DNA of 64,000 nucleotides from Bacteroidales bacterium (GTDB lineage Bacteria > Bacteroidota > Bacteroidia > Bacteroidales > Paludibacteraceae): assembly GCA_012519425.1 (NCBI GenBank), contig JAAYQF010000093.1, forward strand, positions 43,151 to 107,150. Reading direction: 5' to 3'. The notes below the pieces were generated by a model that was not told the origin of the DNA, did not search any database, and worked only from the letters and a program-made list of their open reading frames with translations. Below are positions 19,079 to 29,600 of this stretch, piece by piece. The translations under genes were made by a program, and so were the position numbers. The stretch's first letter is position 1. Every line of letters begins with the position of its first letter.

Positions 19079-19480
19079 ATGAACAAATTTTGTGAAGGAA
19101 AAAAGACGGGTTACAGGCAAAACAAATATAACTTTGAAACTAAAAGGTATTGCCAGACTTTAGAACTAAAAGAAGATCAAGAACTTATTCGTCAGTATTT
19201 GCAATGCCACAGCAAAGAAGATGCTTGGCCCGAGATAAGGGAGGGAATCCGGTCTGTAGGAATTCTTGAGATGGAAATCTATGTTCACGAAAATAAACTT
19301 TTTATGATAGTTGAAACCCCTCTGGATTTTGAATGGGAAGAAGCGTTCGCCCGATTGGCTAAGTTACCCAGACAAGAAGAATGGGAAGAATACGTTGCTC
19401 GTTTCCAAAAGAGTGCTCCAAATGCGACTTCGGCAGAAAAGTGGCAATTGATGGAGCGTTTCTCTTATATTTACGAGTAA
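19079..19480 (+). CDS. L-rhamnose/L-fucose mutarotase (RhaM-like)
   Basis: 133 aa. The core from residue 24 (RYCQTLELKEDQELIRQYLQCH) to the end matches the dimeric alpha-beta barrel RhaM family, usually about 104 aa. The His in QCHSKEDAWPEI and the Trp pair late in the protein (DFEWEEAF, EEWEEYV) fit the family. The extra ~23 residues at the N-terminus have no alternative Met, so the start is kept. It interconverts anomers of a 6-deoxy-L-sugar. Some members act on L-fucose in the oxidative fucose pathway, which fits the neighbouring dehydrogenases. Cytoplasmic. First gene before two GH43 genes. Confidence 0.8.
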   Translation: MNKFCEGKKTGYRQNKYNFETKRYCQTLELKEDQELIRQYLQCHSKEDAWPEIREGIRSVGILEMEIYVHENKLFMIVETPLDFEWEEAFARLAKLPRQEEWEEYVARFQKSAPNATSAEKWQLMERFSYIYE

Positions 19481-19621
19481 TATAGCGGTATCTCATAAGC
19501 GCCCAACTGCTGCACTTCGTGAATATTTGTTTTGAGGCAGTCTCAAACCGGTATGGTGCACAAAAAGCCGCAGGGTTGTGTGCATCGTTTTTAGAAATTT
19601 AAAACATAAATTACATGTCGT
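19481..19621. other. Intergenic spacer in the mutarotase/GH43 operon
   Basis: 141 bp without a coding signal. A weak stem is possible between TGCACA near 19557 and TGTGCA near 19578. It is not followed by a clear T-run and is not a convincing terminator. Confidence 0.3.
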
Positions 19622-21097
19622 ATGAAAACACATTTTTTTTCTATTTTTTTTCTTTTTACATGCCTAACGGCTTTTACTCAAAATTTCAACCCCATTATTC
19701 CGGATAATATTGCGGACCCTTCTATTTCGAAGTTTGGTGACACCTATTATCTCTATGGTACTTCCGATATCGACCGCGGACTCGAAGAAATGGGTCCTCC
19801 GGTAGTGTGGAAATCCAAGGATTTCGTAAACTGGAGTTTTGAGGGTACCATATTGAACGAAATTGACTGGAATAAACCCTATGTGTTTACCAATCGTGAA
19901 GGAAAAAAACATTACGGTTTCTTCCGCTACTGGGCTCCGGGAAGAGCAATAAAAATCGGTAACCTGTACTATTTGTTCCCTACCATTGTTTCTCCCGACG
20001 GAAGGTGCCCCGTATATACAGTAGTGTCAGAATCACCGGACGGACCTTTCCGTTTTCAAAATGGAGACGGGTTATTCTGGGGTGAAGTGCCGGAAGGGAA
20101 AAAGAACAGTCAGCCTTTAACTCCTGACATCGATGTTGAGCCTTTTACTGATGATGACGGAACCAATTATGTATTTTGGCGAAACCGCAATGCGGCCCAG
20201 GTAAATGAAGATTTTTCTTCCATTGTGGGAGATATCATCACCATGCCGACCAAAAGGACTGCCTATTCCGAAGGTCCCACCATGTTCAAGAGAAATGGAA
20301 TTTATTACTACGTATATACGCAGGGAGGTGATCAAAACTATCGCAACGCATATATGATGAGTAAAGAAAGTCCTCTCAGCGGATTTGTGGCACCAAAAGG
20401 CAATGATGTATTTATTTCATCCTCACTTGAAGAAGGTGTCTGGGGTCCCGGACACGGAAATGTGTTTTATGATGAAGCATCAGACACCTATGTTTTTGCA
20501 TACCTTGAATTTGGTGAGGGAAGCACAACACGCCAGGTTTTTGTCAATAAAATGGAGTTCAATCCTGATGGTACCATCAAAACCATCACTCCAAATTTTA
20601 AAGGTGTCGGTTACCTGAACAACACACCGGACACCAGAAACAATTTAGCTCTAAAAGCAAAAGCGACGGCTTCAAGTCATAAGAAAGAAAGGGTTTCTAC
20701 AAAAAGAGTAGAAACAGACCAAAACAATCCTAAACCCAATGAGGGCTCTGTCGTAACCGTTTCCCGGACTTTTACATATGAACCTGAACATGCAATTGAC
20801 GGGTCTAACGGCACACGCTGGGTAGCTTCGGGAGACGATATCAGACCTAATTTCAGACTTGAGTTTGATGAAGTAACAAAGATAGACCAATGCGACATGT
20901 TTTTTACACTCCCTTCTTTGGGGCATGCCTGGATACTTGAAAAGTCGGTTGATGGCCGCCATTGGGAAGTCTGTCAAATACAGGACGAAATTGTTGCCCG
21001 CTCACCACACACCGTTACCGGAATTGGTGAGGCAAAATTCTTAAGAGTCAGAATCATCAAGGGAGATCCCGGATTATGGGAGATCAAAGTTTATTAA
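19622..21097 (+). CDS. GH43 glycosidase with C-terminal discoidin-like domain
   Basis: 491 aa. Signal peptide about 1-19 (ending TAFTQ). A five-bladed GH43 propeller covers about 20-330 with the three acidic residues in place: base Asp in NIADPSISKFG, second Asp in DIDVEPFTDDDG, and acid Glu in YSEGPTMFK. An F5/8-type galactose-binding domain (about 340-491) follows, with EHAIDGSNGTRWVASGDD and LWEIKVY. It probably removes alpha-L-arabinofuranose or beta-xylose side groups; subfamily not assigned. It is followed 21 bp later by a second GH43. Confidence 0.85.
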   Translation: MKTHFFSIFFLFTCLTAFTQNFNPIIPDNIADPSISKFGDTYYLYGTSDIDRGLEEMGPPVVWKSKDFVNWSFEGTILNEIDWNKPYVFTNREGKKHYGFFRYWAPGRAIKIGNLYYLFPTIVSPDGRCPVYTVVSESPDGPFRFQNGDGLFWGEVPEGKKNSQPLTPDIDVEPFTDDDGTNYVFWRNRNAAQVNEDFSSIVGDIITMPTKRTAYSEGPTMFKRNGIYYYVYTQGGDQNYRNAYMMSKESPLSGFVAPKGNDVFISSSLEEGVWGPGHGNVFYDEASDTYVFAYLEFGEGSTTRQVFVNKMEFNPDGTIKTITPNFKGVGYLNNTPDTRNNLALKAKATASSHKKERVSTKRVETDQNNPKPNEGSVVTVSRTFTYEPEHAIDGSNGTRWVASGDDIRPNFRLEFDEVTKIDQCDMFFTLPSLGHAWILEKSVDGRHWEVCQIQDEIVARSPHTVTGIGEAKFLRVRIIKGDPGLWEIKVY

Positions 21098-21118
21098 AAC
21101 AACAAATGCGTTTGTCGA

Positions 21119-22708
21119 ATGAAAAAGCTTATTTATACAGTTTTATTGGCATTGGTATGGAACTGTGGTTATGCGTACCACCCGGGCAAATGGGGTAACT
21201 GGGCCACATGGGGAGAACAAAGTGACGGAACCTATCGTAACCCCGTACTCCCGGGAGATTTCAGTGACTTGGATTGTATCCGTGTGGGAGATGACTATTA
21301 TGCAATAACTTCTACCTTCCAATATTCACCGGGTATGACCATATTGCACTCAAAAGATCTCGTAAACTGGTCAATCATCAGTCATGCGGTTGAGGACATT
21401 CGTCAAATAGGACCGGCATTGAACTGGGATCGGATGGATAGATATGGAAGAGGAATATGGGCAGGATCCATACGCTACAACGATGGAAGATTTTACGTGT
21501 TGTTTGGAACACCGGAAGAGGGTTTCTTTACGACATGGGCTAAAGATCCCCGTGGTCCGTGGGCTCCGTTAACCAATATTCTTCCTGAAAGAGGATGGGA
21601 CGACTGCACCGCAATTTGGGACGAGAATGGGCAGGCTTATTTTGTAGGAACTTGTTTTGGAGATGGATATAAAACGTATCTTTTCAAAATGGCTCCCGAC
21701 TGCAGCTCCATAGACCGAAGCAGTGCAGTACTTATAAATCAGGGTGACGGTCGCGAAGCAAGCAAGCTGATAAAGGTCGGCAACTACTACTATTTAATAT
21801 ACAGTACAGTAGAACACGGGATAAGGTTTGTTGTGGGAAAAAGGACTTTGGATCTTTCAAATCCGAAAGGTTGGAGCGAAGAAAAGCGACTGATGGCATA
21901 CAACAGGGAGTCCCACGAACCTAATCAGGGTGGAGTCGTATTAGGTCCCGACAATAAACAATGGTACTTCTTTACACACCACGGACACGGCGATTGGTCA
22001 GGCCGAATTGCAAGCTTACTACCCGTTACCTGGGTGGATGGCTGGCCCATAATGGGGCGAGTGGGCGAAGATGGTCTGGGGTATATGGTGTGGTCCGCCG
22101 AAATGCCATTAAAAGCAGAAAGCGAAAAGAAAACAGTATTTTTTGATGACTTTAAATCAAGACAATTAGATCCAAATTGGGCGTGGAATTATTATCCGCG
22201 AAACGAAATGTGGTCTTTAACGGATAAAAAGGGACATTTGAGGATGAAAGCGGTGAAGCCGATAGAAAGCAATAACCTGAAGAAGACACCCAACATCCTG
22301 ACTCAACGGATTTATCGCACCGGCTTTAATCAGGTTACAACCAAAATTAAAGTCGAAGGAATGGCTGACGGACAAGTGGCCGGACTGTGCCACTACGCCC
22401 ACACCTATGCCTATATAGGCCTTCAGAAAACAAATGGAAACCCGGAAATTGTTTTCAATGAAAATGAGCAAATCAAAACTCATCCGATAAAGAAAACAAA
22501 AAACATATGGCTCCGCTCAACATGGGGACTGGATGGGAAAAGCACTTTCTCTTACAGTACGGACGGAAAAACTTTTGTTGAGTTCGGTAATCCTTACCAG
22601 TTTACATGGGGCGACTATCGCGGTACAAGGGTAGGTTTATTCACCTGTAATGAAACAGAGGAAAAAGGTTACATAGACGTTGACTTTTTCAAATACGAGA
22701 GAAAGTAA
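21119..22708 (+). CDS. GH43 beta-xylosidase/alpha-L-arabinofuranosidase type
   Basis: 529 aa. The N-terminus is a signal peptide (MKKLIYTVLLALVWNCGYA); the Cys does not sit in a good lipobox. The GH43 propeller starts with NPVLPGDFSDLDCIRVGDDYY (base Asp), continues with DDCTAIWDENG and has its acid Glu in GREASKLIKV. The C-terminal ~190 residues (FFDDFKSRQLDPNWAWNY ... GLFTCNETEEKGYIDVDFFKYE) are the beta-sandwich found after GH43 xylosidases (Beta_xylosidase_C2-like). It is an exo-enzyme on arabinose- or xylose-containing side chains, last intact gene of the operon. The reading frame continues in frame beyond the stop into a metallophosphoesterase remnant. Confidence 0.85.
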   Translation: MKKLIYTVLLALVWNCGYAYHPGKWGNWATWGEQSDGTYRNPVLPGDFSDLDCIRVGDDYYAITSTFQYSPGMTILHSKDLVNWSIISHAVEDIRQIGPALNWDRMDRYGRGIWAGSIRYNDGRFYVLFGTPEEGFFTTWAKDPRGPWAPLTNILPERGWDDCTAIWDENGQAYFVGTCFGDGYKTYLFKMAPDCSSIDRSSAVLINQGDGREASKLIKVGNYYYLIYSTVEHGIRFVVGKRTLDLSNPKGWSEEKRLMAYNRESHEPNQGGVVLGPDNKQWYFFTHHGHGDWSGRIASLLPVTWVDGWPIMGRVGEDGLGYMVWSAEMPLKAESEKKTVFFDDFKSRQLDPNWAWNYYPRNEMWSLTDKKGHLRMKAVKPIESNNLKKTPNILTQRIYRTGFNQVTTKIKVEGMADGQVAGLCHYAHTYAYIGLQKTNGNPEIVFNENEQIKTHPIKKTKNIWLRSTWGLDGKSTFSYSTDGKTFVEFGNPYQFTWGDYRGTRVGLFTCNETEEKGYIDVDFFKYERK

Positions 22709-22711
22709 GTT

Positions 22712-22882
22712 TTTCAATGGGTTGAGGCTTATCCAATCAAACCTAAATACGGTGTGTACGCAGCACCGGGCAATAAAAAAGACAACACCCACATTTATGT
22801 CAGCTCAGGCTTAGGCATTTGGGGTCCGCAGTATCGTATAGGAACACAAAGCGAATTGGTGGTGATTGAGTTTAAATATTGA
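22712..22882 (+). pseudogene. C-terminal remnant of a calcineurin-like metallophosphoesterase
   Basis: Translation in the frame of the preceding GH43, just after its TAA, gives 56 codons ending in TGA. It contains YGVYAAPGNKKDNTHIYVSSG and GLGIWGPQYRIGTQSELVVIEF. The phrase SSGLGIWGP.RIGT.SE.VVI is the characteristic end of YkuE/YaeI-type membrane metallophosphoesterases. No start codon, metal-binding motifs or upstream part remain, so this is a gene fragment. Its stop codon abuts the stop codon of the convergent BNR gene. Confidence 0.8.
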
Positions 22883-25800
22883 TCAGGAGTGCAATATATG
22901 TTTGATCCTTAACTGTTTGTTCTCGTGTGTCAGGCTGATTATATAAACGCCGGGCAGAAGATTTTTCTCGGTTAGCAAAGTGTCAATGTGTTTTCCATTG
23001 AGCTTGCTCTGAAAGACAAAACGTCCGGAAATATCCAGTACCGAAACAAGCGTATCGGGATGACCAAAAGCATTCAAAATTACCTGCTTTGTGGCAACAT
23101 CCATATCCGCCGGTGAAATTCTTAAGGAATTAACAACCCAATTTAAGTCCTCACCGTGCCTGGAAAACTCAAAATCAAGATATCCGGTTTGGGTTGATAC
23201 GGTAAATTGATTGGTCAGCAGTTGCCCTTTATTGCTGGTTATCTGATCCAGCACAATTTCCCCATTGACTTTAACAGTCATTTTATCATGCATATAAGAA
23301 ATGTCTCCTTGTTTTAAAGTAACGATATAGTCACCGTTGTCAATCTTCACCCTGAAGGTAACGGGTACACCCGACATGTTGAAATCTCTGAGCTCATCAT
23401 TCCAGGCATCGCCCCTGTCGCGGGTTGCAACGTCTCCCATCCATCCGTAGGAAGCATCGGCAGTCCAGCGGGTTTGCTCCGAAACACGAATGGCTCCTTG
23501 AGCAAGCGGTGAACTACCGGTTCCAAAATCAAAAAAGAGCAAAACTTCCATCACCTTGACCTCACAGGACACGCTAACACCGCCATGTCCGGTTGCTGTG
23601 ATTGTAGCAATTCCGGGAGAAACAGCAGTGATCTTGCCATCTTCTACTGTGGCTACCGATTCATCAGTTGAACTCCAGGTAACATCTCTGTGTGCCGTAA
23701 AAAAAGGGACGTACTTTAACATCAGGGATTCGGTATCAAGGGGAAACATACAAATTTCCTCCTTATCCAACTCCAGCGCACTTAATTCGTCAATCCTCTC
23801 CATTTTAGGGAAGACCAGGGATGTATTGTACTGCTGATCGGCATAAAAAACATAGGTACCACGCATCCATACCACGTCAAAAAATCCTTTTTTATGGTTT
23901 CGCGGAACTATCGGACGCACATTTACCAAGTGGCCCGGGGTGTTCCGGGTCAGGGCTTGCTCCAACCATGTCTGACCTTTATCTTCAGTAAAATATTTAA
24001 AAATTTCGAAAGTATTATTCACCTGTTTCGATAAATACACAATGGAAGGATTGTCCGGATCTAAAATGATCCCTCCCGAATAATTCGGCTCCGGCTCACT
24101 TTTACCCGACGGCGTTTGAGGGAACCATCTGCCCGCTTCTGTCATTTGTGTATTGTCCCAGGAGGTACCGTTCCAACGGGCATAGTGGTAACGATGATCT
24201 GTATCAGTAGGAAAAGAGGCATATACCATCACAGGATATCCGGTCTCAGGTTCCAAAGCAATGTCCCAAATCCATCCTTTTCCGATACTTGCATCATAGA
24301 CCACCTCCAACTGACTCAGGTCGACCGGACTGCCGGTTACATCCTTAATCAGGGTGCCATTGGCCCGATATACTTTGTTACCTTTGAAGCGACAATAATG
24401 TATTTTATTGGACGGCTCATTGCGAGGATGTCCGGTAGTCACTGCCACATGAATAGAACCGTCACTCCCCTGGAAGTACCTTGTATAAGGGCGCTGTCCG
24501 CCACCGGAAATAAAAAGTCTGCCATTGTCAAAAGTTTGTCCGTTATCGGTTGAAACCGACAATCGTGGGTGCCAATCACTTCCACCCCGGTAAAACACAC
24601 AAATGGAGTCACCTATCTGGAAGGGATAAGGATAGGTTACCGTATTGGAAAAGCCGTATGAACTGCCCCATGCAGTGATGTCCTCCGGATTGGTACTGAT
24701 GAAACGATATATTCTGGCTCCAAAGTGTGCAGCCATAAATATGATAATGCGCCCGTCATCCCTGATCAATAATGTTGGATTGGCATGATCATCCGGCTGA
24801 AAGTTTTCCCAGATCCGATGCTGATTAAATGCTCCGGTTTCATGATCATAGGAAGCCACCTCAATATGTCCGTCGCGGGTAACCCAGGAAAAATAAGTTT
24901 GTTCCTTTTCTCCTTTATAATAAATAGCCCTGGGTTCAGCGAACCAGCACCAGGCACCATCAACCGTCAGGGTATCCATTCCTTTTTGAGCCAGAGGCGG
25001 CTGTGTAGCAAACAAATTAGCTGTAAAAATCTTGTTACTGGTGTAGGTTCCCTCACCTTCCACTTCAAGGCTCAAAACTGCTGTCAGCTCTACCGAAACA
25101 TTATATTCATCGGGTAAGGTTACTTTGCCATCGGTAGCAATGTATTTCGGCCTGGAAGAAGTCCATGTCACAGTTACACCACCTGCCATGGAGGTCGGCA
25201 TATTCAGGTCTGTACGCACATCACCCCATCCGGTATTTTCCCCAAGCACCATCGCGTCATCCAAATCTTCGAGTGCTTGTATCAACTCCGCAGGGAATGG
25301 AAGCTTATACAGTATGACGTCATCATACACAAGCTTGGGATTGCTTCCCGAACCGGCACCATCACGTGATTTGAAACCAATTTGTATTTTACCGCTTGTT
25401 TCACCGGAAACAAAAAAATCCACATGCTCTTCTTCCCACACACCAACTGCAAAATTTCCTTTGCCTGAAAGTGCAGGCGAACCTTCATCAGGAACCCATC
25501 CAAAAACACTGGTACTTTCCGTGCTGGTACCCACATTATAGGTATTGGTCGCCAACCGGTATTTGCCTTCCGGCAGAGTTACTGCCTGTGAAAAAGACAA
25601 TGTATTGCCCCATCCTATGGATATGGCCAGCACGCCGCCGGCGGCCTCACCATTTCTGTCGGTAGCAGGAACAGTTGAGTTGTTGAATGTATAAGGGGAA
25701 CCAAATTCAAAAACATAACCTACTGCCCAGCCACCGTGATTTTCAATACCCCATCCGGTAATATCAGCCTGTGCGTTTCCGGGGTTGGCAGTACCTTGAT

Positions 25801-25933
25801 TTGCTTGCGCAAAATTACTGCTGTCATCAAATCCGGCATTTATCAAATAAGTATCAGTCACATCAGTTTGTGCAACTGCGTAGCCACCAATAAAAGCAGC
25901 TAAAAAGACAAATAAGAATAATTTTGTTTTCAT
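22883..25933 (-). CDS. Secreted BNR_4 beta-propeller protein (PL24/PL25/GH145-like fold) with T9SS tail
   Basis: 1016 aa from the ATG at 25933, which opens the signal peptide MKTKLFLFVFLAAFIGGYAVA. The track's upstream start at 25984 adds 17 residues before it and is unlikely. Domain order: jelly-roll binding domain (about 25-210), Ig-like domain (VTVTWTSSRPKYIATDGKVT, about 215-310), BNR_4 propeller (about 320-690; GAWCWFAEPRAIYY, DDHANPTLLIRDDGRI), Big_2-like Ig domain (DVTWSSTDESVATVEDGKIT), a malectin-like domain (FDFGTGSSPLAQGAIR) and a T9SS domain (LVSVLDISGRFVFQSK). BNR_4 propellers include ulvan lyases and the GH145 rhamnosidase family, which acts on Rha-GlcA ends of arabinogalactan. 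The activity here is a guess. Confidence 0.75.
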   Translation of the reverse strand: MKTKLFLFVFLAAFIGGYAVAQTDVTDTYLINAGFDDSSNFAQANQGTANPGNAQADITGWGIENHGGWAVGYVFEFGSPYTFNNSTVPATDRNGEAAGGVLAISIGWGNTLSFSQAVTLPEGKYRLATNTYNVGTSTESTSVFGWVPDEGSPALSGKGNFAVGVWEEEHVDFFVSGETSGKIQIGFKSRDGAGSGSNPKLVYDDVILYKLPFPAELIQALEDLDDAMVLGENTGWGDVRTDLNMPTSMAGGVTVTWTSSRPKYIATDGKVTLPDEYNVSVELTAVLSLEVEGEGTYTSNKIFTANLFATQPPLAQKGMDTLTVDGAWCWFAEPRAIYYKGEKEQTYFSWVTRDGHIEVASYDHETGAFNQHRIWENFQPDDHANPTLLIRDDGRIIIFMAAHFGARIYRFISTNPEDITAWGSSYGFSNTVTYPYPFQIGDSICVFYRGGSDWHPRLSVSTDNGQTFDNGRLFISGGGQRPYTRYFQGSDGSIHVAVTTGHPRNEPSNKIHYCRFKGNKVYRANGTLIKDVTGSPVDLSQLEVVYDASIGKGWIWDIALEPETGYPVMVYASFPTDTDHRYHYARWNGTSWDNTQMTEAGRWFPQTPSGKSEPEPNYSGGIILDPDNPSIVYLSKQVNNTFEIFKYFTEDKGQTWLEQALTRNTPGHLVNVRPIVPRNHKKGFFDVVWMRGTYVFYADQQYNTSLVFPKMERIDELSALELDKEEICMFPLDTESLMLKYVPFFTAHRDVTWSSTDESVATVEDGKITAVSPGIATITATGHGGVSVSCEVKVMEVLLFFDFGTGSSPLAQGAIRVSEQTRWTADASYGWMGDVATRDRGDAWNDELRDFNMSGVPVTFRVKIDNGDYIVTLKQGDISYMHDKMTVKVNGEIVLDQITSNKGQLLTNQFTVSTQTGYLDFEFSRHGEDLNWVVNSLRISPADMDVATKQVILNAFGHPDTLVSVLDISGRFVFQSKLNGKHIDTLLTEKNLLPGVYIISLTHENKQLRIKHILHS

Positions 25934-26602
25934 GTGATTGTAATTTATGTTTAAGTTGTTATATAAATCCTTAATAAGTATCAATAAGAGAAATTGCTAT
26001 CTGTGGTAAATAAGAGGCAGCACACCACCAACATGTTTTTCATAAAAAAGAATTGCGACACTAAACGACCAAATCCTTTGCGCCTGTAGTCCGAAAAGCA
26101 AATATAGGAAATTCTTCATTTAAATTAATGTGCTTTAAAGAAGATTGCCCTAAAAAGACTCTTTTTTGACCTATTTTTGCTAAAATCAAACTTGTTCTTT
26201 ACGACATGAACAATCCGCATCAAACTGTTCTTGTTCAATTTAGAAGAGCGGGTTCTCGAGGTCCGTCCGGGTTCCGTGGTCACGATGTTGGTTTCTCACT
26301 GATCAATGCAAATTGAGAAATTACTTTCTCACTGGCTTGGGTAGAATTACGCAAATTTACGCAAATTGCGGCATCACAGAATAGCGAGAATTTTCATAAA
26401 AAATATTTTTGACAACTTTGTGTTACGTTTACATTTACTCATTTATATTAAGATATCGGCACACGCTCTGAAACATACTGTTTAGGGTTGTTATGGACTA
26501 ATTTTGCATCTTTTTAGACAAAAATTAAATACTTACAGTGAAAAAATCGCTTGATTTGTATGTTGTGATTTAAACTCGTTCTAAAAATTCAGTTTGTATA
26601 AA
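25934..26602. other. Divergent intergenic region between the BNR and GH146 genes
   Basis: About 670 bp without a convincing coding frame. A candidate minus-strand -7 box TATATTTG (complement of 26099-26106) could serve the BNR gene with a leader of about 160 nt. Short direct repeats ACGCAAATT occur near 26350-26370. The last ~170 bp hold the GH146 promoter, listed separately. No recognisable gene remnant was seen in the middle. Confidence 0.5.
26431..26531 (+). promoter_or_regulatory. Promoter of the GH146/peptidase operon (HTCS-type)
   Basis: The -7 box TAATTTTG is at 26499-26506, inside a 38-bp stretch (26494-26531) repeated perfectly at 39209-39246 upstream of the GH27/SusC operon. A second conserved element, ACATTTACTCA, begins at 26431, 68 bp before the -7 box, against 67 bp at the other promoter. 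The 5' leader is about 90 nt. Both promoters are probably driven by the hybrid two-component regulator encoded between them. Confidence 0.65.
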
Positions 26603-29600
26603 ATGAAACATCTAATTACCAAAACGCTGATTGGAAGTGTTTTACTTTTGTCTTTCAACATTTCTATTGCTCAAAAAGCTAATCCGGCCGGTCTCCCCGA
26701 CGAACGAACCATCCGGGAAGTTGAACCCGTTGAAGTACGTTGCCCTGTGGGTAATGTACCTCGACTTCCCTACCAAGTGTGGGTAACTTATGCTCACGGG
26801 AAATCAGAATACAGGCAGGTAAAATGGACAAACGCAGCACGGCAGACAGAAGAAAATCAGGCTGACCCGGCTACTCATCCTGTAGGTACCAACTACACTA
26901 TTACAGGCTTTATTTTGGGAGATAACACAACTGACAACGGATACCCCATAACCGCCGGGGTTGAAGTAGTTGCGGATCCGGCCGAGACTCCGGCACCTTG
27001 TCCCGTTGCAAGCACGTTCCCACTAAACAAAGTGCAACTAATTGGTGACAACAGACTTACCTGCAACAGGGAACTTGCCATACAGGAAATTATCAGCTGG
27101 GATGTGTCTCAGCAATTATATAATTACAGAGACACGTACGGACTCAGTACTGATGGATATCTCCGGGCCGATGGATGGGACTCCCCTACCACCAAGCTCA
27201 AAGGACACGGCTCGGGACATTATATGTCAGCCTTAGCCCTGGCATTTGCATCCGCCACCCGGGTTGAACAAAAAAATGCCTTACGCGTTAATATGACCCG
27301 CATGGTCAACGAATTACGTGAATGTCAGGAAAGAACATTCGTATGGAACGAAGAGCTGGGCAGATATTGGGAAGCCCGTGATTTTGCACCGGAAGAAGAA
27401 TTACGTGCAATGCAAGGGACATGGGCGGATTTTGATGTTTACAAAACCGAGTGGGAAAAGTACGGTTATGGATATCTCAATGCCATTCCTGCACAACACG
27501 CTGCCCTGATTGAAATGTACCGCGCTTACAATAATGAAAGCTGGGTATGGGCGCCCTATTATTCCATCCACAAGCAGTTAGCGGGATTGATAGACATCGC
27601 AACTTATATAGATGATAAAGCCATAGCAGACAAAGCTTTGCTTGTAGCTAAGGATATGGGATTGTGGATATGGAATCGTTTGCATTACAGAACATTTGTT
27701 CAAACTGAAGGCAGTCAGGAAGAGCGCAGGTCAAAGCCCGGCAACCGCTTTGAAATGTGGAATATGTATATTGCCGGAGAAGACGGAGGTACAGGAGAAT
27801 CCTTAGCCCGTCTTTCTGAAATGGTGAGCGACCCGACAGAAAAAGCACGTCTGCTTGAAGCATCCAATTTCTTCGACAGTCCTGCTTTTTATGATCCGCT
27901 GGCAAGAAACATCGACGACATAAGAACAAGGCATGCCAACCAACACATTCCGAAAATCATCAGCGCCTTACGCAGCTATATAGGCAATGAAAATCCTTAT
28001 TATTATCAACTTTCCCGAAACTTTTGGGAGATGATACAAGGGCGTTACCGCTATGCTTCCGGTGGAGTTGGCAACGGAGAAATGTTCAGGCAACCCTACA
28101 CCCAAATGATCAGCATGATCACTAACGGTTCACCCACCCTGAACGAAACCTGTTGTGCTTATAATTTAGCTAAGCTTACCAAAGATTTGAATACCTTTGA
28201 CCCGGATGATGCGCGCTATATGGATTACTATGAGCGTCTGCTTTACAACCAAATTATTGGTTCCTTGCATCCCACACACTATATGACCACCTATCAATAT
28301 GCTGTGGGACTGAATGCATCCAAGCCCTGGGGTAACAGAACACCACAATCCACTTGCTGCGGAGGTACGGGTTCGGAGAGTCATACCAAATACCAGGAGG
28401 CAGCCTATTTCTTCAACGACAGTACCCTTTGGGTGAGCTTGTACTTGCCGACCACTCTTGAGTGGGACAACAAAGGTATCAGTTTGCAGCAGGATTGTGA
28501 GTGGCCTGCCGAGAAATCAACTATCAGACTTACTTCGGGTGCAGCCCGTTTTGCCATGAAGTTACGCGTTCCCTATTGGGCAACGGAAGGGTTTGATATC
28601 AGGCTCAACGGTACTTCTATTGCCAACAGCTACCGCCCAAGCTCTTACGTAAGCATCCCTGCACGCAATTGGGCTCACCATGATGTGGTAGAAGTTATCA
28701 TGCCCTTCAGCAAACACATAGATTACGGCCCTGACAAACCGGAGAACCGGGGATCGGAAACCGATACCGATAAAGCAACCTCATCTAACTTATGGATGGG
28801 CACTCTGATGTACGGACCTTTGGCCATGACTGCTACAGGTGTTGAAAACTGGGAGGAAGCCACTCTCACGGTTGATTCTTATTTAAACAATATCATAGCC
28901 AATGGTTCTGACGGCTCCAAAGGAACCCATGGAAATTTATACACCCTGTCAGTTGGTGATAAAACTTTTGAACCTGATTATTACAGAGATGAGAATTCTA
29001 CGCATTATTTCCGCATCGATGTGGTCAGCGACATGAAAGCTGAATTCAGAGCCATGCTTGCAAAGAAAATAGAAGATGCAGGTGTATTCCAGTCCAAAAC
29101 CTATACACGATCATCTTATAAGATATTAAAGAAAGTACTGAAAGATGCAAAGAAAATATGTAAAAACGAGTTATCCACACAGAACCAAATCACCAGTCAA
29201 ATAGCCCTTATTGAACAGGCACAAAACGATTTGATAACAAAAAGAATTAATAAATCAACACTGACTGCAACCATACAGGCAGCCGCAGCCAAAAAAGAAA
29301 AAGATTATACCTGGGATAACTACGGAGTGCTTCAAAGGTCTATTGAAAGAGCTTACGAAATAGAACAACAAAATGAATCTCAACTGTTGATAGACAAACA
29401 AATACTGACCTTGCAAAAAGACATGGAGGCCCTGGTATTGGTCAGCAGTGTCGATAAAAACGCCTTAAAAGAAGTGTTGTCCGTTGCCCAAGAAAGAATT
29501 AAAGAGCAGGAAGCCTGGAACCAACTCAGTGTGAAGGTTCCTGAATATGCTCCCTGGGCACCCCATGCGTTCAGGCGTCTGGTATGGGAAGTTCCGAAAG

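Noticed and set aside
25934-25984. 17-residue N-terminal extension of the BNR protein
   Set aside because: It precedes a standard signal peptide starting at 25933.
25985-26430. Possible gene remnant or mobile element in the large divergent spacer
   Set aside because: No frame gave a recognisable protein and no inverted terminal repeats or target duplications were found.
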